Below, piece after piece: positions 47,201-58,100 of a stretch of 64,000 nucleotides of DNA. The notes under the pieces were generated by a model. The model worked only from the letters and a program-made list of their open reading frames with translations, had not been told where the DNA came from and ran no database searches. Positions within the stretch are counted from its first letter, which is position 1, and every line of letters starts with the position of its first letter. The DNA comes from Dendrophyllia cribrosa (Eukaryota > Cnidaria > Anthozoa > Scleractinia > Dendrophylliidae), in NCBI GenBank assembly GCA_024195265.1, contig JAJLRJ010000008.1:22725458-22789457 (forward strand), given 5' to 3'. A program made the translations under genes and the position numbers.

Positions 47201-50200
47201 AGTATAGTTCGAGTTCTAGTTCCTCGGAGAGCCAATCTGACGGTTTTGAAGACGATTTGCAGCAGCTCACACCACAACAAGTACGAAGTGTCCATCTGTT
47301 AACTTATAGCCAAGCGGATCTCAGTATTTTTCCTGAAAAAGAATCATTCGCTGCTGCAGTTTGCGAAGCCGTTTCAAAATGTGAGGGTCCGAAAGCGAAA
47401 ATAGTGCAGTGGTCTTTCTGCCAAGAAAGGCATAAAAAGCGAGGAAAGCATTATCATATGGCTATAAAGCTAGACAAGATTAAGCGGTGGCTACCCATTC
47501 GCCAATATTTAAAACACAAGTGGAATGTCCATGTTAACTTCAAACCGTCACGTGAATTACTACAGTGCTTGGTTGTACACAACGAAAGAAGACGTAAACT
47601 TTCTTCAGTCTCCCGGTCATCCAGACTTAATCAACTCAGGCCCACCTAGAACTCTGGAAGACCCGTGCAACGAACAGTGCAACGGACAATGGCTACAGTG
47701 TGCCAAACAGCTACTCCGGTGGAATGACATTTCGGAAGACACCTTTACTCAGGCTGTTAGGAATTTATTGGAGCAAGGGAGAGGAAAATTCAGAAACATT
47801 CTTATAAAGGGACCAGCTAACACAGGGAAAACGTTCATCCTTAATCCTTTAAATGTGGTTTATAAGTCATTTAGTAATCCTGCTTCGTCCACTTTTGCTT
47901 GGGTGGGGGCTGAAAAAGCAGAGGTCATATTTTTAAATGACTTTCGATGGAATGCGCAAACCATCCAATGGCACGATTTCCTCTTAATGCTCGAGGGACA
48001 GCCCGTACATCTTCCTGCCCCAAAGTCACACTTTTCTAAGGACCTCGAGTTTAATGAGGACACACCAATTTTTTGTACCAGTAAACACGATTTCGTGTAC
48101 GTGAAGGGAGGAGCCATAGACGAAAGGGAAACTGAAATGATGGCAGTGCGCTGGTATTCGTTCCAGTTTCGCCGACAAATTGCGCAAAACGACGAGATTG
48201 AAGTGGCTTCATGCGCACGATGCTTCGCAGAACTCATTTTAAATCGATAACTGACAATGACTGTGCTGTACTTAGCGATGAGTATTCAACAACAGATCGC
48301 TTGTGCTTCTATTAATTAATTAATTAATTAATTAATTAAACAGTAGTGAGACGCTTCTATTTCATTCAATCTACATTGTATTAGTTATGAAAGTAACGGT
48401 AAATGTACCCGTGTTACAACCTCGTTCGGAACGTGGTTGCTGCTCGTGTTAATGGATAAAACAAGAAGACGCTCATACTTGCTTGGTGCAAGCTATATTT
48501 TATTACTTTTAGGTATAGCAAATACAAAATAGACTTGCCTCAGCCGGTGGGAAGCAAATAAGAGAGAAAGAAAGGCCAAGAAGGAGAAAAAAAAAAAAAA
48601 AAAAAAAAAAAGAAGGAAGAAGAGAAGTTTGAACCCGCGTGCGTTCTCATATGCATCATAAACAGGACTTTTGCGCTGCGCCACTGGGCCAATCAGCCGC
48701 ACACTCATAAAAGCTGTATTTTAGAAGCGGTCTGTCATTGTTTACCGATATTTGTTTGTTAATATTTTCTTTCTGTACAATCGTTTTCTCCATACAAAAG
48801 ATTCTAACACGATTTTCATCTATGAATATATAATATGCGACGATTTACAATCTGTTCCCGACGATTTTTTACGATTTACCACGGTTTCGTTGCATCGCTG
48901 TATAATAATAGCCATAGATCAGTGTTTATTTAATTGATCGCCCATAATCGTCAAAAACCGTTGTAAACCGTCGCAAACCCACGTTAAATCGTATGAAATA
49001 TATCGTAAACCGTCACTGAAACGTAAAAGTATCATTTAAATATAGTACAAGTACACGATGGAAAATAGTTTAATATTTCAGTCTTTCGCCGTTGTTTCCT
49101 ATTATGTCGGTGATACGACTACTCATAGATTCTATAGTTTTATCGATCAACTCCTGAGAAATACCATAGATTGTTCTCTGCACTCTATCACAGAACTCTG
49201 CATATGACTCACGGGTAATAGCTCCATTAAGAGCGTCTTTTTCCAACTTTCTAGACACAATGTTAAAAATGTTCTCCGAATAGGATTTAAGTCTGGACTT
49301 CGAGGCGGTATTTTTAAAAGCTCGGAATGACAACGAGCCATAGCATCACGGGCTGTTTTGCTGTTTTGGGAGGGATCACCGTCTTGCAGCCACAGTTGAG
49401 TTAATCCTTTGCAAGATCGTGTAAACATGGTGTTAAAATGTTGGTCAATAAAAGATGCAAAATATTGCGCATCCAGTTTTTTGTATCTCTCGCAAATCAC
49501 TACTCCTTTACCGTGACTTATTGCCACCATCATCTTGACAACTTTCCCTCCCGTTCCAGCTTTACTTCCTTTAGCCAAACACCCTTGAGTCAGACCTTCA
49601 GATTTTTTTCGCCATACCCTCCCTTTGGGAGCTCGGGCCTGATCCATGGGGTTCGTCTGGTAAACAAACGAGACTCCATCTAAGTAGAAGGCGATAGTGT
49701 CTGTCCATACACTCGGAGGGTAATTTGCTTGCATCTTTCTGGCAAATTCTACTCTCTTCTCCTTGTCCGTTTCACTCATAAGCCCCTTTTTACGAGCCTG
49801 AAGGAAGTAGTACCCATTTCTGTTTAACAGACGTCGAACAGTTCGATCAGTGACATGACGAATTCCTGACCGCTCCATCAGGCGCCGCGAAGAAAATGAG
49901 CCCTCTCGCTGTCTCAATTCTTCAATGCTTCCAAGAATCAATGCCTCGTGTTCAGGAGTAAGCTTTTTCTTTCTGCCGCACAAATGTCTCTTATTCTCAG
50001 GTACTTTGTCTTTGGCGGTTATTATGCGGTGAACACTTGCTATGGAAACCTTGCATTGTTCAGCGATCTTGTCTAATGTAAGATCTGTAGTGGTCTTTAA
50101 GACTTGGATAACAGCTTTTGTTTCTTCGGGTATTCTCTTTCTGGATGGCATGAGTCATATAGATTTTCCAGTGTAGATATGATTCTTTGTTGTTGCCTGT

Positions 50201-53200
50201 AGTGTTTTGGGAAGTTGTGCGAAGAATAACGCATTATATTTAGTCTGTGTTACTGAAAATAACCGGCCGGTAATGCCTAAACTTAGATGCTACCGTGAAA
50301 CTGTGACGCGCGTGACTGCGTCAGAGACCCTTTATATACTGCGATAGATGTGTTGACAAATGGCCGTCTAATTAGTAACTCCCTTTGTTTTGTCACGTAG
50401 AAATCCTATACACAATCTTGGACATTTCAAATGAAAAATTAATACCACCCCTCCCCCCAATTCAGTGATGGGAAAAATGGCGCGTTTTGGTTTTCTCTCG
50501 AATCCATCACTGAATCGGGGGGAGGGGAGGTGTTATTTCTCATTTTATTCCGTCCGAGATTGTAGCTCTTCAGAGCACCGGGCTAGTGAAGTAAAGTAGC
50601 AGCTTGCCCGAAGGGCATTTTTCATTTTCATCCCACCCTGCTATACTAAAGTTGTTTAATGTATTTTGCTTGCACTCTTTTACTTTACATGTAGGGTACC
50701 AAGGGAGCAGTGTCGTTACGGTTTACTCTTTATGGACAAAGCTTCTGCTTCATCAACAGTCATTTCTCTGCTCATGCTGATTATGAAGAACAAAGGAATC
50801 TGGTAGTACATCCAGTATGTTTTTTCTGCACTATAATAATATTTACAAATTAAACACTTAATATATTAGTAGCTAATCTATTATTCATTTTATGGGGAGG
50901 GTTTCTCATACTACTGAACATGACCACTGTGTTTCTGAGCTTTATTGAAATAAATAATAAAAATGGCTTTCTTCATTTTGGGCACCACTTGCCAGTTGAC
51001 AAAGGGCACAAAGTTTTTTGGCTAGTTTTTAATAACTTTTGTGTATCTTTTAAAAAACATACAGTAGCTTCTATTTTAACTTATTAATTGACTTCCTCAA
51101 CTATAGTCCTTGCATTTTGATTGCTCATCAAGTTGTTTATTATAAACTATGTCAAAAACAAATTAAAAAATATATAAAGCACAAAGCACTGCACTTGCAC
51201 TTATGCACTTACATGCATAAATTTTATTTTGCTTTTTAAAACCTTTATGGAATGTAGGTAAAGCAAATTCTTGATAACAGTTTACCACACATTTTTAAAG
51301 TCCTGCACAGTTCCACTTTATCCTGTCAATTGTAGTTGGTGTACTGTGTGTTTTTTATTCATTCCTTTACAGGAATATAATAGTATAAGTGAGCATTTGA
51401 CGTTTGCAAATAGTACACCACAGAAAGCCATAGAACACAGGTACAGTGTGTGGGGAAAACATTGCTCTGAAAAGTAGCTGTTTCTTTTGTTCAGCGTTTT
51501 ATTACTCAGTATATTAGAAATAAGCCATATCTGTGTACTCGGTACTGAACTGGAACTACAATTAGCTGCAAAAGTAGTTGAGACACTTTCATTCACAAGT
51601 GCTTTTTTGGAAGAAGTGCGCCATTGCTACCTTTCCTTACCCCTCCCCCCTCATCAATGTTGTTTTGTGACCGGCGCCATGTCCAAAACTTTGGCTAACA
51701 ACATTGAACGGGGGAGGGGGGGTTGTGAGGGAAATATATTGTTCTTTCGTTTTTCGAGGCATCATTTTTTATAAAAGTGAGTGTTTTTTGTCAGAGTGTC
51801 TCAACAGTTTTGCAGCTAATTGTCTGAGGCGTTCACCGCTTAATAACTTACAACGGACAAGGCTAATCATGTTGAAACTTGTGTAAGTTTTGCATGACTG
51901 CAGGGTGTTTGAAAAAATCCAGCTCTAATATTCACCATGCTACGAATTCTAAAATGGCAAGAGAATAACTGGGTTTTTTTGTGTTTGCATTAGACATAAA
52001 TTGCACTAATTAATGCATTCGAAATGGTATATGCTTCAATATACGCTTGACGTTTTGTGTTGCATTCAAGTTCACGAGTTTTAGATGTTTTTGTAGCCTT
52101 ATAGGAACATAGGTGAAATATTTTGAGAGTAAATTCGCGTTCAAGGTGTTGCAATTGAGCGTAATGGACTCGAAAAGTAGAGAAAAAGTGCTCAATTATG
52201 CGATACCTGACATAGTGATCGGGTACTGAAAATTTGCTAATTTGCATATCACCATGCCAAACGCAGGAATGCACACCTCTATAAATTTACTACTGCCGAT
52301 TAGTAGTGATATTTAACACTAATGAATAAAATGAAACCCTTTCGAGAATTGCTCTTGGGGTGGCAAAATTTGTATATGGTACACTGCAGCCTATAAGGTG
52401 AACTTGCATTAATTTGAATGCAAAATGCGGGGTATAATAATTTTTGTTGTGCATTTCTATATTGTACTCTGGCTTTAGCTTTACACTAAGCTATATGACA
52501 ATATATGATGATATATGACGATCTACCACGGACTACCACGGTCTACCAACAGAAATATATAGAGTATAAAACATATCCTTTATACTTTCGATGGTAGACC
52601 GTCTCACACGGGTATACCGTCAGCAAATTACAACAATACAATATATCACAATTTAACTGAGATCGTTTATTAGTTACACATGTTGTTTAAGGATGGTTGC
52701 GTGTGAGTTGGTCATAAGAAGAAAATTGAACCAACAGAAACATAGATTAGTTTTTGCGCGGGCACAAAGAACAATCACGCCAGTGTGATTTTTCGAGGTC
52801 TCCCTGGCCTTTTTGTTTTTGATTTTTTCTCAGCATTCAAGCATCTGTAAAACGTCGCGCGAGACACGGAGCATTTTTGTGTGATTTCTTTCACTGTAAG
52901 ATAACTGTTTTCTTTTAAACATTTTATATATGCCCTCGTAGTGGCATCTATTTGGCTGGTAAAAAACGTAACTTTGAAATCACCGTTGATATCAACTTCT
53001 ATTGTTGTGTCACTGACGAACTTCTATTTTCGAACATTTTTGCGTTCTCATTTTTAATGATATTCGAATATATTTTTACCCCCTCACGCGACAAATATAA
53101 TAAAACGGTCTTTTCTCAATCTATTGCTACTACTCGCATACCTGTAGGCCTGGAGAGCTTGCGGCAATCGTTTACAGAAGTTAGTATATATTCAGACAAT

Positions 53201-55160
53201 TAGCTGCAAAAGTAGTTGAGACACTTTCATTCACAAGTGCTTTTTTGGAAGAAGTGCGCCATTGCTACCTTTCCTTACCCCTCCCCCCTCATCAATGTTG
53301 TTTTGTGACCGGCGCCATGTCCAAAACTTTGGCTAACAACATTGAGCGGGGGAGGGGGGGTTGTGAGGGAAATATATTGTTCTTTCATTTTTCGAGGCAT
53401 CATTTTTTATAAAAGTGAGTGTTTTTTGTCAGAGTGTCTCAACAGTTTTGCAGCTAATTGTAGCATGCAGTTGAGGCTCATGCAAGACAATCTTTTCATA
53501 TGCAAATATTTTTAATGATATTCCCCCGCATGAACCTTGACTGCAAGCTACATATGTAATTCCAGTTCAATATTGAAAATATGATCTCATATGGTCTGTG
53601 GAGGATTAGTAATGAAAATCAGATGGGAGTTCTAAGAGAGGCAGGTACAGAAGTCGGAACGGATCAACTCGGATCGGATCGGACCGGATCCAGTCCGGGT
53701 CGGATCAACTCGGATCGACTCGGATCATAAAAAAAATGAAATGAGAAAGACTAAAAATTTTACCCAATTGTAGGTTAAAATTCCTCTCAGAAATAGGCCA
53801 AATCATGTAAGCTTTGCAACGTTTAGAGCTCCGTGGCGTTCACCCGCCATTTTGTTTACTAGTTCCAGTTCCTCTCGGATCAGGTTACGGGGCTGACCTA
53901 CGGACTCGTGGTTTCGTTACACGCTCCATCGATCGATCATATAAACATGGACCCAGCTGAAGGCGAGGAAGGTAAAATCTAGGCCATCTTTCTCAATGAA
54001 AATGCTTAATTTCAAGAAAAGTATAGTTTCTGTAACTCAGAATGTTCATTTTTTTTACAGCAGGCAATGTTGGTTTTTGTTACAAGTTTATAGAACTCGT
54101 GGTTGCGTAGCGAAAAGGAAGTTTCTTTACCGTCGAACTAACCCTGAATCGACATGAATTTATTTATCGTGGGGGGTATCGAGGTGGTAACCATGCTTAA
54201 GTCGCTTTTGACTCGTCTTCCTCGCCTTCAGCTGGGTCCATGTTTATATGATCGATCGATGGAGCGTGTAACAAGACCACGAGTTCGTCCGGTCCGATCC
54301 GATCCGAGTTGATCCGAGTTGATCCGTTCCGACTTTTGTACCTGCCTGTTCTAAGAGCATGTTGTGTATGAATGAGGGTTCTCAGTCATAAACCGTACAA
54401 AGCACAGTTTTGAAGAAAAACTAACAGTAAAGTGCCTGTGCCGTGGACTTAAATCCCTTTAACAGATCTTGTGATGAAAGTGTAGCCCCTTTGATACTGA
54501 AAAAATCTACAGTAAAAAGCCTTACTGTGCCATGGACTAAATCCCTTTAAACGAATCATGTGATGAAAGTGTAGCCCCTTTGATACTGAAAACCTGATGA
54601 GCTCACAAATCTTCTTTTTAGTCCAAACTAAACAAAAGGAAGAATAACTGACGGTTGTGTTGTTGTTTTCTTTTACAGCTATGTGTTTTGGCTGGGTGAC
54701 CTTAACTACAGAATAAATGAAACCATTGAAAATATTAAAGGTCTTTGTGGAAAACAAGAATACTCGGCATTATGGCAGCATGACCAGGTATTAGTTAAAC
54801 TTAAGTGCATTTTCAGGAAATATCCATGATTTTCATGTATTCATATTCTTATCTGTACAAACGGAAATAGACCTAATCTGGAGAAATTTAGATCTCAAGA
54901 CCAAATCACTAACTTACTTACTGTATATTACTATAATATGACCGTACGGCCCCGCTGCCGCAATCCTACAGAAAATAGAATCGCAAGGTGACGTGAGCGG
55001 AGCCGGACGGGTTGACGTGAGCCGGTCCAGAAAAAGCCGTCCGGCCCCACTCAAGTTCAAGCGACCTCACTCTGCACAACTATTCTTGTACTTTCTAGTC
55101 ATATTATAAAATACTTATATTGACTGAGTTAGGTCGGGCCAGATGAAAAAATATTTGGCT

Positions 55161-55191
<31 letters not shown>

Positions 55192-58100
55192 TGGTCCGTA
55201 CGCCATGACCTTAAGCCAAATATTTTCCTGTCCGGCCCTCCCACACAGTCAATAAATGCATAATAATAATAATTTATTTATTTATTATATACTCCCCTAG
55301 GGAGTTTTTAACCAAAACCATGTGTATGATTTGTTGTGCTACATGTATCTCTGAAGTAGAAGTTGCAATATTGGACCTCTTGTAGTGCATTACAGTTTTT
55401 ACTGAGAATATTTTCATTTGCTCTGTTTAGCTCTTACAAGGTCAGAAAGATGGCAAATGCTTTGTAAACTTTCATGAGGGAGAACTCAAGTTTCCTCCAA
55501 CATACAAATACAACCCTGGAACAAATGAGTGGGACACAGAAAGGTAGGTTAACTGGAGAGATTTATGACAATAAATAAAAAGGTTCAATTGCTAAAGGCA
55601 TAACTGACCTTACTACCGTTTAACTCGTGATACATGTACACTGTAGCTGTCTGGACAGATATGCAAATTTTCACCCCTTCCTTTCATCCCTTGGCTGTAA
55701 ATTATTCTCGGTAATTTCCCTGACCAGTGCATAAGGCTTGCTTATATTATGTTGCCATTCCAAATGTGATAGGTAATGGTTACCTGCCTTGTTCATGGGG
55801 ACGGCATTGAAGGGAGGGGAGGGTGGGGAGTTAAACACAGAGGGTGGGGGTTCCATTGGAGCAAAACGTGTAGGAGAGGGGAGGGTCCGAAGGTTGTTTC
55901 ATAATTATTCACAAGTTGGCTCCTGGGAGCCTTTGAGTTATATAATGTCTAACTAGGTTGGGTATAAGTTCTGAAATCACGCCCACCAAGTTATAACCTA
56001 ATTAACAAGAGTCACTGCTCAGGATATTTCAAGGATTTTTTGTTATTCAAGATCTGACATTATTAGTTCATGTATATGTTGTAGGTAAAATTGTTTTAGG
56101 TTAAAATTATTTCAAACTAGGTTAATTTTTATTTTCCTTTGTCCCAGATACATTAACATAATCTTAGACAAAGGAAAATACATGTACATATGTACAAATT
56201 AACCTAGTTTGAAATACATGTACATGTACATGTATGTGGTTTTGGAAAATTTTATTCAATTGTTCCTTCCTGATTGCTTAGTAGAATGCTCCTATGCAGG
56301 TTGGCCTTAGTAGTAATATGTTGCTGTCTATCAGTCCACTTTTAAATCTCATTACAAAACCTGGCATAGCAACCATCAACCTGTTTGATTATAGCTCACT
56401 AAAATGCCTACATTTGTTTTGTGTTCAAATGAAAGCTCACAGCCGCTTTCATTTTAAGATCACACCTTAAGAATTCATGCAAGTACTAAAAAGTTAGAAC
56501 CATAATTATTGCTCAACATAACCAACAGCTCCGTAGGATTTCATCCGCAGACTCAATAAATTAGAACCACCTTGTTAAAACAGCATAGTAAACAGTTACA
56601 TAACTATACAGGAAAGTACACTCAGTCGCTTATATTTGAATGGTCACACTTTTAATTAGTAGGATTTCATCCACAGACTCAAAGGTTAAAACCAGCTTGT
56701 ACAACATAACAAACAGGAAAAGTACTGCTCAGTAGCTTTCATTTAAATGGTCACACTTTAGGATTTCATCCACAGACTTGAAAGTTAAAACCAACTTGTA
56801 CAGCATAATAAACAGTACCACAACAAAGTACTGCTAAATAGTTTTTATTTGAATTGTCACACTTTAGAATTTCATCCACTGACTCAAACATTAGAACCAC
56901 CTTGTACTGCATAATACATGTAAACAACACCACAGTCAGGAAAGTACTGCTCAGTAGCTTTCACTTGAGTGGTCACACTTTAGGATTTCATGCACAGACT
57001 AAAAAGTTAGAACCACCTTTTACAGCATAATAAACAGTACCACAGGAAAGTACTGCTCAGTAGCTTTCACTTGAGTGGTCACACTTTAGGATTTCTTCCA
57101 CAGACTAAAAAGTTAGAACCACCTTGTACAGCATCATAAACAGTAAAGTGCTGCTCAATAGCTTTCATTTGAATCGTCACACTTTAGAATTTCATTCACC
57201 TACTCAAAAGTTAGAACCACCTTGTACAGCATAATAAACAGTACCACAGGAAAGTACTGCGCAATAGCTTTCATTTGAATGGTCACACTGCAGGATTGCC
57301 TCCACAGACTCAAAAGTGAGAACCGCCTTGTACAGCATAATAAACAGTACCACAGAAAGTACTGCTCAATAGCTTTCATTTGAATGGTCAAACTTTAGAA
57401 TTTCAGTCACAGATGCAAAAGCCACATGACACGACTCAAGGTTTGACTCTTTGCAGTGAAAGGGTTATGCTGTCATTTCAAATGAAAAACAGTTTCGTCT
57501 TTTTTCTCCAGTGGGAAATATCGCAAACCTGCCTGGACAGACAGAGTCCTCTGGCAAGTGTCAGAAGAAAGAAAAAACACTGTACAATTGGAATGTTACA
57601 CCTCACAGCAGTCATACCTCACTAGCGACCATAGGCCTGTTGGTGCAACACTCATGGTCGACTTAAATGTAAGATGTTATTTACATGTATATATTCCTAC
57701 TGTTTGTCATATTGTTCTTTTAGAGCAATTTTCAATTGAGTATCCTAACATCTTGTCAGTATTAATTTACCACAATGCACCCAGGACCAAGTGCGGGAAA
57801 ACGCATGCGAGCAAGTCATGATTGGTTAAATGTTATGTCTTCTCATTAGTTAGGGAAGTGGTGCAAGGTTTTTTTTTTCACAGGGGACATTCAATTGAAA
57901 ACTTTTCTGCTCTAACAAAGACACCTTTAAGACATTGCCAAGCATTTTAACATTCCCTGTTGCACCAGAAATCAAGTGTACAGTTGCTATATATGCAGTC
58001 TTTCCCTTAAAATTAAGAAAGTCTAAAAAGTCTCCAAAGTCCCTGGGCAAATATTTGCCCTTCAAACTCACACGTAGTGTATAGCATGTTAAGTCATTTT

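Larger units (their letters stand above)
46680..50564. mobile_element. Element A: TA-flanked transposon with Rep gene, Tc1-type transposase and palindromic end blocks
   Basis: Two 152-bp blocks, 46681-46832 and 50412-50563, are in the same orientation and differ at one position. Each block is self-complementary: ACAATCTTGGAC...GTCC(A/G)AGATTGT, with a stem CCCCTCCCCCCAATTCAGTG / CACTGAATCGGGGGGAGGGG. Outer ends abut TA (GGGCTACAATC and GATTGTAGCTC), as for Tc1/mariner insertion; the inner ends do not. Inside are a Rep-like gene (plus), a SINE fragment and a Tc1-type transposase (minus), the two genes converging. Near identity of the blocks suggests recent activity. An alternative reading is two separate MITE insertions around unrelated genes, but the missing inner TA argues against it. 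Confidence 0.7.
45741..50640. mobile_element. CAGGG...CCCTG element with CTATA target duplication, host of element A
   Basis: The sequence runs from CAGGGCACGACAAAAGCGCT to TTTTCATCCCACCCTG and is flanked on both sides by CTATA (45736-45740 and 50641-50645). Both ends contain GGGCTAGTGAAG and CCCG...CGGGCAAGC hairpins in opposite order. hAT elements with 5-bp duplications and CAG...CTG termini are known; no hAT transposase is seen. About 940 bp of unrecognised DNA lies between the left end and element A, and only 76 bp on the right. The right end is 54 bp before phosphatase exon 5. Confidence 0.5.
51557..53462. mobile_element. Element B: related TA-flanked element with 266-bp end blocks and transposase remnant
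   Basis: Blocks 51558-51823 and 53196-53461 are direct copies with about two differences. Each is self-complementary: ACAATTAGCTGCAAAAGTAG ... GTTTTGCAGCTAATTGT, with an inner CCCCTCCCCCCTCATCAATG / CATTGA(A/G)CGGGGGAGGGG stem. The outer ends abut TA and the inner ends do not. The inner flank of the left block (TGTCTGAGGCGTTCAC) resembles that of element A (TGTCCGAGGTTCAC). Inside are a transposase HTH fragment on the minus strand and an ACGATCTACCACGG region, but no Rep gene. It lies in phosphatase intron 6. Confidence 0.7.

Noticed and set aside
46681..50563. LTR retrotransposon reading of the direct 152-bp repeats
   Set aside because: No TG...CA ends, no primer-binding site or polypurine tract, no reverse transcriptase; the blocks are palindromic and the internal genes are Rep and a DDE transposase.
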